From Bdellovibrionaceae bacterium UBA1609 (GTDB lineage: Bacteria > Bdellovibrionota > Bdellovibrionia > Bdellovibrionales > UBA1609): a DNA stretch of 64,000 nt. The position numbers and the translations under genes are program-made. The DNA lies in contig DCMZ01000003.1 of NCBI GenBank assembly GCA_002321895.1, positions 523,070 to 587,069 of the forward strand, read 5' to 3'. Numbering within the stretch: position 1 is the stretch's first letter; every line of letters starts with the position of its first letter. Positions 51,769 to 60,603 of this stretch are shown one piece after another. Under the pieces are notes generated by a model, which made no database searches, was not told the origin of the DNA, and saw only the letters and a list, made by a program, of their open reading frames with translations.

Positions 51769-52593
51769 CTACAAAAAATACTCGATGAGATAAAGTCCGG
51801 TGTAAAACACCGGTGCGCCAAAGTAGATACCGTCCAAACGGTCAAGCACACCACCGTGGCCAGGCATTATTTTTCCGCTGTCTTTCACTCCGGCCACACG
51901 TTTTAACAGGGATTCAAACAAATCACCGGATTGGGCCACAGCACTGGTGGCAAAGGCGATGGCGGCGATAGCAAGGGGTGGGAAACTTAAATTCAATAGA
52001 TACATCACACCGACGGTACTGGCTAGGGAGCCGACGGTGCCGCCAATGGCCCCTTCGACCGTCTTTTTTGGCGAGAGTGCGGGCATAAGGCGATGCTTTC
52101 CAAATAATCGACCAAATGTGTAGGCAAAAATATCACCCATAAAAACGGCTACGAGAAACATAAAAAAGATCTTAAACCCATCGTCCATTAGTAAAATTCG
52201 GAAGGCAAAACTAGGGAACAGTGTGCAGTAGATGAATCCCGTCGCTGCTAACGCCAGTAGGCTTTGCAAAGCATGAATTTTGATACGCTCTCGACTGAGC
52301 CATAAAGAACCCGTGAAAAACACACACAAGCTGGAGGCAAAAACAGGTAAAGTGAGTTCCGCATTAAAACTAAACAGCGGCAGGAGAACACTGCAAATCC
52401 CCATATAAAGGGCCGTGATTTTACGACTCTTATACAACGGTCGCAGGCAAATCTTGGAAAACTCCCAAGCGCCGATCAGAACAATGACCAAACTAAGTAG
52501 GATCACTCCATTGTTTCCAAAAAAATGATAAACAGATAACAGACCCACAAGTGCAACGACGGCGGATATAATTCTGACTTGTAAATTACTCAT
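51769..52593 (-). CDS. cdsA: Phosphatidate cytidylyltransferase
   Basis: 274-residue inner-membrane enzyme making CDP-diacylglycerol from phosphatidate and CTP. About eight membrane helices. The C-terminal signature is complete: SPKKTVEGAIGG, SQSGDLFES and KDSGKIMPGHGGVLDRLDG. Downstream of uppS by 13 bp. In many genomes dxr and rseP follow; here the opposite-strand block intervenes. Confidence 0.95.
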   Translation of the reverse strand: MSNLQVRIISAVVALVGLLSVYHFFGNNGVILLSLVIVLIGAWEFSKICLRPLYKSRKITALYMGICSVLLPLFSFNAELTLPVFASSLCVFFTGSLWLSRERIKIHALQSLLALAATGFIYCTLFPSFAFRILLMDDGFKIFFMFLVAVFMGDIFAYTFGRLFGKHRLMPALSPKKTVEGAIGGTVGSLASTVGVMYLLNLSFPPLAIAAIAFATSAVAQSGDLFESLLKRVAGVKDSGKIMPGHGGVLDRLDGIYFGAPVFYTGLYLIEYFL

Positions 52594-52606
52594 TCAGATG
52601 TCCTGA

Positions 52607-53353
52607 CTAGAGCGTGTCGTTTTGCATAGAATCAGAAGTTCTAGCGACCTGGTCTCCTGTTTGACCAAAGCGACGTTCTCGGTGATTAAACTCAGTTATT
52701 GCTGCTAAAAAATCGTCGTGTTTGAAATCAGGCCACAGTTTATCCGTAAAATAAAGCTCACTGTAGGCCGCTTGCCATAAAAAGAAATTAGATACTCTTA
52801 ACTCACCACTGGTGCGAATGATGAGGTCGGGATGAGGGCGTTCACTACCAGCCAACCACTGATTAAAGTCCTCTTCCGTCACAGAGTGGGGATCCACCTC
52901 GCCCCGTTGGGCGCGAAGGGCGAACTCTTTCGCTGCACTAAGGAGGTCTTGCCTGCCACTGTAGTTGAGGGCAAACACCAAGTTTAAGCCGGTGTTGTCT
53001 TTGGTGGCTTGCATGGTTTCCGCCAAAGCCTTTTGTGCGTGCTTAGGCAATACAGAAATATCTCCCACGCAGGAAAAGTGAACGTTGTTTTCCATTAGCA
53101 TCTTTAGCTCTTTTTTAAGTTGTCGAGACAGAAGATGCATAAGGAAGTTCACTTCCATTTCTGGACGCTTCCAGTTTTCCGTACTAAACGTAAATAGGGT
53201 TAAGTTTTTCACTCCCAAATCCACGGCCGAACGTATGGTGCGAGTGGCGGCTTTGGCGCCACGAATATGACCCCAAAAACGACTGTGACCACGAGCCTGC
53301 GCCCATCGGCCATTGCCATCCATAATTATTGCAATGTGGTTTGGTAAGTTCAC
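52607..53353 (-). CDS. uppS: Undecaprenyl-diphosphate synthase (cis-prenyltransferase)
   Basis: 248 residues. It makes the C55 carrier lipid for peptidoglycan and surface glycans. The IIMDGNGRWAQARG motif with catalytic Asp12 and the terminal RTSGELRVSNFFLWQ and ELYFTDKLWPDF segments are canonical. It sits 24 bp after frr in the rpsB-tsf-pyrH-frr-uppS-cdsA cluster. Confidence 0.96.
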   Translation of the reverse strand: MNLPNHIAIIMDGNGRWAQARGHSRFWGHIRGAKAATRTIRSAVDLGVKNLTLFTFSTENWKRPEMEVNFLMHLLSRQLKKELKMLMENNVHFSCVGDISVLPKHAQKALAETMQATKDNTGLNLVFALNYSGRQDLLSAAKEFALRAQRGEVDPHSVTEEDFNQWLAGSERPHPDLIIRTSGELRVSNFFLWQAAYSELYFTDKLWPDFKHDDFLAAITEFNHRERRFGQTGDQVARTSDSMQNDTL

Positions 53354-53377
53354 GCCGATTCAACCTTCCTAATGACA

Positions 53378-53935
53378 TTACATTGTCATTAGATCTTTTT
53401 CCTTGTCGTCTGAAATCTGGTCTACGTCTTTGATGTACTTATCTGTTAATTTTTGAATCTCGTCCTGGACACGCTTTTGGTCGTCTTCAGAGATCTCTTT
53501 ATCTTTAAGTAGACGCTTGGTTTCGTCGTTGGCGTTTCTTCGGGCCATGCGTACGGATACTCGAGCGTCTTCTACAATTTTCTTAATGTTTTTAACTAGA
53601 TCTTTCCGTCGCTCTTCTGTGAGTTCAGGAACTCGTAGACGAACGCATTTTCCATCGTTCTGTGGAGTCATTCCCAGGTTGGCGTTCACAAGGGCCATTT
53701 CAATGTCTTTAAGTACGTTGGTTTCCCAAGGCGTAATCACAAAAGATCTGGCATCGGGTGTAGCCAAAGTGGCCACCTGATTAAGGGGAGTGGGGGATCC
53801 GTAATACTCCACCATGACAGAGTCTAGCATGGAAACGTTAGCTCTTCCCGTTCGAACCTTTTTCAGTTCCTCGATCAGTTTCTCAACGGATTTTTTCATG
53901 TCTGCTTCAGCAGATGATTTTAAAGTGTCGACCAT
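53378..53935 (-). CDS. frr: Ribosome recycling factor
   Basis: 185-residue two-domain protein that, with EF-G, dissociates post-termination ribosomes. TGRANVSMLDSVMVEYYG and the C-terminal RVSVRMARRNANDE segment are standard. It lies 15 bp after pyrH. Confidence 0.97.
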   Translation of the reverse strand: MVDTLKSSAEADMKKSVEKLIEELKKVRTGRANVSMLDSVMVEYYGSPTPLNQVATLATPDARSFVITPWETNVLKDIEMALVNANLGMTPQNDGKCVRLRVPELTEERRKDLVKNIKKIVEDARVSVRMARRNANDETKRLLKDKEISEDDQKRVQDEIQKLTDKYIKDVDQISDDKEKDLMTM

Positions 53936-53950
53936 GATGAATCTCCCTCT

Positions 53951-54670
53951 TTATTTAACTAATGTACCGATCTGCTCTCCGCAAAATACTTTACGAATGT
54001 TACCGGCCTGGAAAAGATCAAATGTAATAATTGGTAAGTGGTTGTCCTTACAAAGACTGATTGCCGTTGAGTCCATCACCTGTAGCTCTTTCGCCAAGAC
54101 TTCCAAATAGGAAATCGTATCAAACTTTTTAGCGTCCGGGTTGGTGACTGGGTCTTTGTCATAGATTCCGTCCACTTTGGTAGCTTTTAAAATCACCTGA
54201 GCGTTGATTTCCATGGCTCGCAATGCGGCGGCGGTATCTGTGGTAAAGTAAGGGTTTCCCGTTCCAGCTCCAAACACCACAACCCTGCGCTTTTCTAAAT
54301 GTCGAATGGCTCGACGGCGAATATAAGGCTCTGCAATTTCAGCCATTTCGATGGCCGTTTGCACCCGCACAGGCATATCTTGTTTCTCAAAGGCATCTTG
54401 AATAGCAAGGGCGTTGATACAAGTTGCAAGCATACCCATGTAGTCCGAACTGGCGCGATCCATCCCTTTGGCTGAAGCGGCAACACCGCGAAAGATGTTT
54501 CCGCCACCAATAACGATGCCGATCTCGGCGCCGAGATCATAAACCTCTCGAACATCTTTTGCGATCTGTTCGAGAGTCTCCACATTGATTCCGGTTTTTT
54601 CAGGACCAGCTAAGGCTTCGCCACTTAGTTTTAGCAGCACCCTTTTGTACTTTAACTCAGACAAGTTCAA
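53951..54670 (-). CDS. pyrH: Uridylate kinase
   Basis: 239-residue hexameric UMP kinase (amino-acid-kinase fold). LKLSGEAL near the N-terminus, VIGGGNIFRG and GTGNPYFTTDTAAALRA are visible. It starts 3 bp after tsf and feeds pyrimidine nucleotide synthesis. Confidence 0.97.
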   Translation of the reverse strand: MNLSELKYKRVLLKLSGEALAGPEKTGINVETLEQIAKDVREVYDLGAEIGIVIGGGNIFRGVAASAKGMDRASSDYMGMLATCINALAIQDAFEKQDMPVRVQTAIEMAEIAEPYIRRRAIRHLEKRRVVVFGAGTGNPYFTTDTAAALRAMEINAQVILKATKVDGIYDKDPVTNPDAKKFDTISYLEVLAKELQVMDSTAISLCKDNHLPIITFDLFQAGNIRKVFCGEQIGTLVK

Positions 54671-54673
54671 TCC

Positions 54674-55324
54674 TTAGTTATTAAGCTGAGCAGCCACTTC
54701 TGCTGCGAAATCCTCTTTTTTCTTCTCAATACCTTCACCTAACTCATAACGAGCAAAGCGACGGATAACGAGGTTCTCACCGATAGCGGCGATCATTTCA
54801 GTAAGGTATTCGCTTACAGTTTTGTCTGGGTTCTTTACGAACTTTTGGTCTAACAAACAAATTTCGGCGGCCCATTTTTTAATTTGACCATCTAAAATCT
54901 TATCTAAGAACTCAGGCTTCTTGCCTTCGGCAATGGCCTTAGCTTTAAGTACTTCTTTTTCAGCTTCTACAGCTGCTGGAGGGATTTCATCAATTTTTAC
55001 GTATTGTGGGCCAAGAGCAGCGATATGCATGGCGATGTCTTTACAGAAATCTTGGAACTTATCGTTACGAGCCACGAAATCAGTTTCAGAGTTCACTTCA
55101 AGTAAAACACCAATACGACCACCAGCATGAAGGTAAGTAGTAACGAGTCCTTCAGCAGCAGTACGTCCGGCTTTTTTTGCAGCTTTAGAAAGGCCTTTAG
55201 TACGTAGCCACTTTACGGCTTCATCCATATCTCCAGAAGTTTCTTGCAAAGCCTTTTTGCAATCCATCATTCCGGCGCCAGTTTTTTCACGAAGTTCTTT
55301 TACGTTAGTAGCAGAAATAGACAT
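54674..55324 (-). CDS. tsf: Elongation factor Ts
   Basis: 216 residues, shorter than E. coli EF-Ts (283), with one core subdomain like the compact bacterial forms. The N-terminal EF-Tu-contacting motif is VKELREKTGAGMMDCKKAL, and ETDFVARN is the conserved core signature. It is separated from rpsB by a 93-bp gap holding a strong hairpin. Confidence 0.95.
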   Translation of the reverse strand: MSISATNVKELREKTGAGMMDCKKALQETSGDMDEAVKWLRTKGLSKAAKKAGRTAAEGLVTTYLHAGGRIGVLLEVNSETDFVARNDKFQDFCKDIAMHIAALGPQYVKIDEIPPAAVEAEKEVLKAKAIAEGKKPEFLDKILDGQIKKWAAEICLLDQKFVKNPDKTVSEYLTEMIAAIGENLVIRRFARYELGEGIEKKKEDFAAEVAAQLNN

Positions 55325-55370
55325 TTTTTTAGATCCTTATAATTTCATTAATTTAGAAGTTGAATTTAAT

Positions 55371-55396
55371 GTCCAAGGCCGTTGGCGGCCTCGGAC
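55371..55396 (-). other. Strong stem-loop in the rpsB-tsf intergenic region
   Basis: GTCCAAGGCCG (55371-55381) pairs with CGGCCTCGGAC (55386-55396): an 11-bp stem with one wobble and a 4-nt loop, no following T-run. It is a candidate attenuator or RNA-processing site that sets the rpsB:tsf expression ratio. Confidence 0.7.
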
Positions 55397-55417
55397 CATT
55401 GAACGAGTAAAATAGAA

Positions 55418-56332
55418 TTACGAGTCTTTGCTGTCTTCTTTGCCAGAAGCCGCTGAATCATCAGTAATTTCTTCTTCAAGTTCCATTTCGATTTCAACGT
55501 TTTCTGCTGTTCCAGCAGCCACCATTTTACGTCCACGGTTGACTTTAACAACAGCCGGTCCGCCTTTGGCGTCTTGTTTGCTGTCGCTGGCCTCTGCAGC
55601 CTGTACAGTTTCTTCAGCCGTATCTTTGTCTTTACGAACATTTTCTTTCCACTCTTTTTGACCTTCAAGGAAGCTGTCAGCCACCATGTTGGTGAAAAGG
55701 CGGATCGAGCGAATCGCATCATCATTTCCAGGGATTGGAAATTCCACTTCTTCAGGATCTGTGTTGGTGTCGGCGATACCCACAACAGGGATACCTAAAC
55801 GGCGAGCTTCCTTAACGGCAATGTGCTCTTTGTTAAGATCCACAACAAACATGATTCCAGGAAGTTCTTTCATTTCACGAATACCTTCGAGGAAAGAGTT
55901 GAGCTTGTCGTACTCTTTCTCGATCTGGATACGTTCTTTTTTAGAATAAAAATTGATTTCACCCTTTTCACGCATTTGATCAATTCTACGCATGCGATCG
56001 ATTCGACCTTTGATCGTTGAAAAGTTAGTGAGTGTTCCACCCAACCAACGCTTAGTGATGTAGTACTGCTCGGTCTTAGCGGCAGCATCTTTGATAGCTT
56101 CTTCAGCTTGCTTTTTTGTTCCTACAAAGATGATCTTTTTACCACGAGCGGCAGTGGCTTTAACGAAATCAGCAGCTGCTTTTGCTTTGGTAACAGATTT
56201 TTGTAGATCGATGATATGGATGCCACCGCGGTTTGTGTAAACAAACGGTTTCATCTTTGGGTTCCAGCGCTGTGTTTGGTGCCCGAAATGTGCGCCGGCG
56301 TCGAGCATCTCTTTCATGGTTACATGAGCCAT
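55418..56332 (-). CDS. rpsB: Ribosomal protein S2 with an acidic C-terminal extension
   Basis: 304 residues; E. coli S2 has 241. The S2 body (MKEMLDAGAHFGHQTQRWNPKM, GGTLTNFSTIKGRIDRM) covers about 1-230. An extra 70-residue tail rich in Glu, Asp, Ser and Ala follows (ending ITDDSAASGKEDSKDS). GGAG lies upstream of the ATG. It heads the rpsB-tsf-pyrH-frr-uppS-cdsA cluster. Confidence 0.97.
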   Translation of the reverse strand: MAHVTMKEMLDAGAHFGHQTQRWNPKMKPFVYTNRGGIHIIDLQKSVTKAKAAADFVKATAARGKKIIFVGTKKQAEEAIKDAAAKTEQYYITKRWLGGTLTNFSTIKGRIDRMRRIDQMREKGEINFYSKKERIQIEKEYDKLNSFLEGIREMKELPGIMFVVDLNKEHIAVKEARRLGIPVVGIADTNTDPEEVEFPIPGNDDAIRSIRLFTNMVADSFLEGQKEWKENVRKDKDTAEETVQAAEASDSKQDAKGGPAVVKVNRGRKMVAAGTAENVEIEMELEEEITDDSAASGKEDSKDS

Positions 56333-56411
56333 GTCTATTCTCCTTGGTTAAGCCTCCCTCCCTTGTGTTGGGTTTATTTTTAGGACCCAAATTAGAGACC
56401 TCTTTCGAGGT
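56333..56411 (-). promoter_or_regulatory. Structured 5' leader of rpsB
   Basis: Reading toward rpsB on the minus strand: a 5-bp hairpin ACCTC-GAAA-GAGGT (56411-56398) closed by a GNRA tetraloop, then TTGGGT...ACCCAA (56390-56368, 11-nt loop), then the GGAG ribosome-binding site. Two hairpins before S2 recall autogenous S2 leaders in other bacteria; homology is not shown. Confidence 0.45.
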
Positions 56412-56451
56412 GACCAAGGCACAAACGGAGGTGCGTATTTAATTAGTGGAG

Positions 56452-56471
56452 TAGGGTTATCACAAACCCTA
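56452..56471. other. 7-bp inverted repeat between the FAD oxidoreductase and rpsB
   Basis: TAGGGTT-ATCACA-AACCCTA is a perfect stem-loop about 40 bp after the FAD-oxidoreductase stop and upstream of the rpsB leader. No T-run follows on the minus strand; it may be a weak terminator or an operator. Confidence 0.4.
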
Positions 56472-56508
56472 AGACCGAGCAATTATGCGGCGCGCTAAAC
56501 GGAGTGTT

Positions 56509-57600
56509 TTAAGAGAAAAACTGGTCGTAAACCCGCTTTGCGGCAGTGATCTTAGCCAAGTGGCTTTGTCCGTCGCCCAGGTGGGAGGAGCCGATGAAAA
56601 AATTATCAATGCCCTTCACACGAGTGTCCTCTAAATCCAGGTGACCATGGCTATCGCGGCTCACACTGATGGATTCGCTGGCAACAACTTCAAAGGCTTC
56701 TGGATAGGCTCGTTTAATTTGTCTCTTCATGTATTTTACAATGGAAGTCATGGACTCAGGGTCCTCGTACTCGTCATTGTTCATGAGATAGGTCCAACTT
56801 GAGGTGAGTCGTTTTTGACCTTCTTCGGACTCCATATATTGGAATTGACCAATGACGGGCTCGAAATCATCTTTCGTACCCATCAGCACATGGATTTCCG
56901 ACTGATGTTCCATATCCTCAGAAAAAGTAAGGTTAAGGTTGAGACGGTGAAACAGTTTAGCCTTTGCAATCTTTTGCCGCACACGACCCGGAAGCACATC
57001 TTGAGGGACAAGCTCTAATAGGTCCCGACTGGATCCACAGAAAATAAAACGGTCCGCCTCAATGCGCTTGGTTTCGTTGATCACTAAGGCTTTTACGTGG
57101 CCCTCTTCCACCAGAATCTGCGTGGGTTGAGCTCTGTCGATGACTTCACCTTTAAACTGCTTAAGAAGTAGGTCCACCCATTGATTGGGAGACAGAGTTA
57201 AGGACTGCTGTCTTTGCTGTAGATAATATTCCACGGCATCGATGGTCGTTAATTTGCGTTCACCAAAACCAACGAATTTTTTAAACTCACCGGACTCAAA
57301 TGTGCTGGGAATGGTCTCTTTGATTTCTCCAGCGACACTCTCACCAAGAACTTTTTCCGCGAGCCAGGCTAGGGCCTCTTCAGATTTCTCATCGGCGGGG
57401 AAAAAATCTAAAGACTCATCAATGCTGATGGGATGCTCTTCGGCACCTTTTCGAAAATCTTCCATGGATTGTTTGGCGGAAATAAGAACCGTATTGAGCT
57501 CATGCTCACTACTAAGGAGGTGAGCTAGAATGACGGCAGATAAATCGGAGCCAACGATGGCCACATCAAAATTCCCTGATATTTTTTTATAGTTCTGCAT
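56509..57600 (-). CDS. FAD-dependent oxidoreductase of the amine-oxidase/phytoene-desaturase type
   Basis: 363 residues. The N-terminal dinucleotide fold is FDVAIVGSDLSAVILAHLL, in which the usual GxGxxG is altered to GSDLSA. A C-terminal FFIGSSHLGDGQSHLAKI resembles the second FAD-binding segment, but the usual Gly-rich end is also changed. The product is therefore a degenerate family member with uncertain flavin binding. Substrate unknown. It lies upstream of rpsB on the same strand but is probably transcribed separately. Confidence 0.7.
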   Translation of the reverse strand: MQNYKKISGNFDVAIVGSDLSAVILAHLLSSEHELNTVLISAKQSMEDFRKGAEEHPISIDESLDFFPADEKSEEALAWLAEKVLGESVAGEIKETIPSTFESGEFKKFVGFGERKLTTIDAVEYYLQQRQQSLTLSPNQWVDLLLKQFKGEVIDRAQPTQILVEEGHVKALVINETKRIEADRFIFCGSSRDLLELVPQDVLPGRVRQKIAKAKLFHRLNLNLTFSEDMEHQSEIHVLMGTKDDFEPVIGQFQYMESEEGQKRLTSSWTYLMNNDEYEDPESMTSIVKYMKRQIKRAYPEAFEVVASESISVSRDSHGHLDLEDTRVKGIDNFFIGSSHLGDGQSHLAKITAAKRVYDQFFS

Positions 57601-57666
57601 GAACGATCACCGCTTTACGTAAGAGTGGTTTAAGACCTTTTACGATCTAAAAAAAGCCCACTGATA

Positions 57667-58500
57667 TCAAGAATATTTTGGTAAAATTCGTAGAAAGGCC
57701 CGCAAAATGGCTCTGACAGCCGGCTTTGTAAAAGGAAGCCTGTTTATTGAGCGGGCTATTGGGGGTGAAACTCGGTAATAGCAAAAAATAAGGGTGCGTC
57801 CCCAGCGGGTGCGGGCCAAAGTTTCATCTCTAAATGAACGTAAGGAGACTACTTCTGGTGCCATCCGATGATCAAAGGCTGCGGTGGCAATAAAGCAACC
57901 CCCTCGGCCCGCATTGGCGGACTTTAAAAACTCACGGATGGGGGCGGGGTTTTTAGCCCCTCTAACAAAACTTTCCGCCTTGCGAACAATGTCTGGATAA
58001 ATCCCCGAATAAGGGCCGAACGCTTGCAGTTTTTTAGAAGCGTTGACCATGCGATCATGGGTACGAGTGCTTTGATCATAAATACGCAGTAAGTCCCAAT
58101 AGACGGTGACCACGAGTGTGAGCTCCTTAGAGCGAGTGTCGTTGGAGAACACTTCAGGAGTTAATCCGTTGGGTTCCAGTTCATAGATGAGTTCGAGCAC
58201 TTTGATGTACTTTTCATAGGTGATGGCCGCTTCTGACCAGGCTCGAGATTTCATAAAATTTCGGGCTTGTTTAATTAACTCAACACGGCCTTTCCAGAGG
58301 GCGATTTTGTTTTTTTGCTTAGCCTCTTCCTCGGCTCGCAATTTCATACCTTGGGATATTTTGGAAGGGAGGGCTTCGTAACATGAACCACAGACTTCAT
58401 CATAGGTTAGTCCTAGCGCCACCTTTTTACCGGTGTCGACTTTGATCAAATTTTCTGTGGTGTTACCACAGCTAGGACATTGTTGAGCCATACCCATCAT
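57667..58500 (-). CDS. Zinc-ribbon protein with a CFI-box C-terminal domain
   Basis: 277 residues. The N-terminal CPSC (8-11) and CGSC (37-40) form a zinc ribbon. A helical middle (about 50-195) resembles TPR-like packing. The C-terminal about 75 residues start with GGCFIATAAF and include PEVVSLRSFRD and CYYRVSPPIARSI, the CFI-box pattern found at the ends of diverse bacterial proteins. No signal peptide is seen, and the function of such domains is unknown to me. Start is ambiguous among closely spaced ATGs; 58500 is taken. Confidence 0.75.
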   Translation of the reverse strand: MMGMAQQCPSCGNTTENLIKVDTGKKVALGLTYDEVCGSCYEALPSKISQGMKLRAEEEAKQKNKIALWKGRVELIKQARNFMKSRAWSEAAITYEKYIKVLELIYELEPNGLTPEVFSNDTRSKELTLVVTVYWDLLRIYDQSTRTHDRMVNASKKLQAFGPYSGIYPDIVRKAESFVRGAKNPAPIREFLKSANAGRGGCFIATAAFDHRMAPEVVSLRSFRDETLARTRWGRTLIFCYYRVSPPIARSINRLPFTKPAVRAILRAFLRILPKYS

Positions 58501-58546
58501 TCTAAATTGAATTTATTCAGGAGGGTAGTTTCCTCAAGAATATGGC

Positions 58547-60598
58547 CTAAAGCATGTTCAATGGATCTATATCAGTAAGTACTTTGGTCCCGGAAGGGAG
58601 CCACTTTTGTTGACTTAAAAGTTGCCGGCAAAACTTTTGAAGAATTTGAGGTTGGGTGGATTTTATCAAAAAATGAAAGCGAAATTTTCCGCGAATTCTA
58701 GACAGAGGAGCGGGAGCGGGGCCTAGGAGTTGTAAAGAGCCGTAAACGTCTTTGAACTTATTCTGTAACTGCTCCGCTCGCTGTTGCAACAAGTGACTGG
58801 CGTCTTCGGTTTTACCTAGGTCGACCCCCTGAATTCTCAGGCAAACAATTTTGCCAAAAGGGGGGTAGTGAAGATCTTTTCTGAAATTCAACTCATACTG
58901 GGCGAAGCCTTCGTAGTCGGCGTTAATGGCATAACGGATACTCTCGTGATCCGGGTTATAGGTTTGGATAAACACTTGCCCGGGGTCTTCCGAGTGTCGA
59001 CCCGCTCTGCCGCTGACCTGGGTGAGTAGCTGAAAGCTACGTTCTGAAGCGCGGAAATCGGGCATGTTAAATCCCACATCGGCCATAACTAAACCCACCA
59101 GATTCAGCTTTGGAAAATCCAATCCCTTGGCAATCATTTGTGTTCCTACCAGCACATCCACTTCACCGCGTTCCACACGATGAATGAGGTCCTCCATGTG
59201 GGTGCGATGGGTGATTTCATCTCTGTCGGCACGAGCCACAACGGCGTCAGGAAACAGTTTTTGAATACCTTCTTCTACCAGTTCGGTTCCTAACCCCACA
59301 GCCTGAATGCCTGGCTCTTTACAGCTGGGGCACTCGTCTTTTTTAGGAATGCCGTAATCGCAATAATGACAATTGAGTTCTGAATGATGGTGTAGGGTCA
59401 GGGAGATGGAGCAATTCGGACATTCGTGAACATAGCCACATTCAATGCACTGAACGGTTTGGGCCATTCCTCTGCGGTTTAAAAATAAAGCGGCTTGATC
59501 GCCTCTTTCAAGAGTCGCTTGTAGCCCATCGTAAAGGGGTTCGCTGAGCCAAAAAGGAAGATCTAAAGAAGCCTTTGTTTTGGCTGTGGATTCCGGATCT
59601 TTACGGGCGCGGCGAATGTCGCGCATGTTAATGACGCTGACATCAGGTAAAGAGCGACCGCCCACTCGATGCGGCATCCGTTGTAATTGGTACTTACCTT
59701 CAGTGGCATTGCTCCAGCTCTCTAAGCTGGGTGTGGCAGATCCTAAAACCACGGGGCATTTGTTAAAATGTCCGAGCATAACGGCCGAATCTCTGCCGTG
59801 ATACTTGAGCTTTTCGTCTTGTTTAAAGCTAGAGTCATGCTCTTCGTCTACAATTATGATCCCCAAATTTTCTATGGGGCAGAACAGTGCCGAACGGGCC
59901 CCAACGAGAATACGTTTTCGGCCATCAATCACACTCCACCATTGATCGGTCCGTTCACGATCGGTGAGTCCGGAATGAATCACGGCCACTTCATTGGGAA
60001 ACCGGGCCAAAAATCTTTCCACCAATTGCGGTGTGAGTGAAATTTCCGGCACTAACACCAACGCTCTTTCTCCGCGTTCTAAAACCTGATGGATCAAATG
60101 TAAATACACCTCAGTTTTTCCGGAACCAGTCACTCCAAATAAAAGATGGGGTTTAAAAGTTCCCAGTGTTGAGGCAATGGACTTGTAGCACTCCTCTTGA
60201 CCTTCCGTTAAAACAGGCGGCTGGGACAGTTCCACTTGAGGTAGGACTTGATCAGAAGTGTCTTTGCGTCCCTGCTTTTTTAATGGGGGGAAACAAGCTT
60301 CTGCAATTTGACCCATGGGATGTAGGTAGTAATCAGATAGCCACTTGAGCCAGCGCATATGCTGATGGGGCAAGATGGGTCTTTCATCATTGATGGACTG
60401 AATGGGCTTTATCTTAAACTCACCCGTCGTTGTAGAGGCTTTATCAAGGATCAAACCTGAGACGGAACGTTTACCCAGAGGAACTTTAACAGATTGACCG
60501 GGAGAAACTTCTAAAGAGCCTCGAGCATAACTCAACGGCTCTCCAATCGGTGCATTGACAGCAACCTGAACAGAAGTTGGGTCAGAAGTTTCGGCCAT
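58547..60598 (-). CDS. priA: Primosomal protein N' (PriA helicase)
   Basis: 683-residue superfamily 2 helicase that restarts stalled replication. The 3'-DNA-binding N-terminal domain is followed by Walker A GVTGSGKTEV and DEEHDSS (Walker B). The zinc knuckle cysteines lie in CIECGYVHECPNC and CHYCDYGIPKKDECPSC, and helicase motifs GTQMIAKGLDF and QVSGRAGR complete it. The ATG at 60598 is used; a TTG 3 bp upstream is an alternative. It starts 5 bp after the exported-protein gene. Confidence 0.96.
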   Translation of the reverse strand: MAETSDPTSVQVAVNAPIGEPLSYARGSLEVSPGQSVKVPLGKRSVSGLILDKASTTTGEFKIKPIQSINDERPILPHQHMRWLKWLSDYYLHPMGQIAEACFPPLKKQGRKDTSDQVLPQVELSQPPVLTEGQEECYKSIASTLGTFKPHLLFGVTGSGKTEVYLHLIHQVLERGERALVLVPEISLTPQLVERFLARFPNEVAVIHSGLTDRERTDQWWSVIDGRKRILVGARSALFCPIENLGIIIVDEEHDSSFKQDEKLKYHGRDSAVMLGHFNKCPVVLGSATPSLESWSNATEGKYQLQRMPHRVGGRSLPDVSVINMRDIRRARKDPESTAKTKASLDLPFWLSEPLYDGLQATLERGDQAALFLNRRGMAQTVQCIECGYVHECPNCSISLTLHHHSELNCHYCDYGIPKKDECPSCKEPGIQAVGLGTELVEEGIQKLFPDAVVARADRDEITHRTHMEDLIHRVERGEVDVLVGTQMIAKGLDFPKLNLVGLVMADVGFNMPDFRASERSFQLLTQVSGRAGRHSEDPGQVFIQTYNPDHESIRYAINADYEGFAQYELNFRKDLHYPPFGKIVCLRIQGVDLGKTEDASHLLQQRAEQLQNKFKDVYGSLQLLGPAPAPLSRIRGKFRFHFLIKSTQPQILQKFCRQLLSQQKWLPSGTKVLTDIDPLNML

Positions 60599-60603
60599 CA
60601 ACT

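Noticed and set aside
51745..51775. GAGAG-TAGT-CTCTC hairpin between the large secreted gene and cdsA as a terminator
   Set aside because: The A- and T-tracts are on the wrong sides for both strands.
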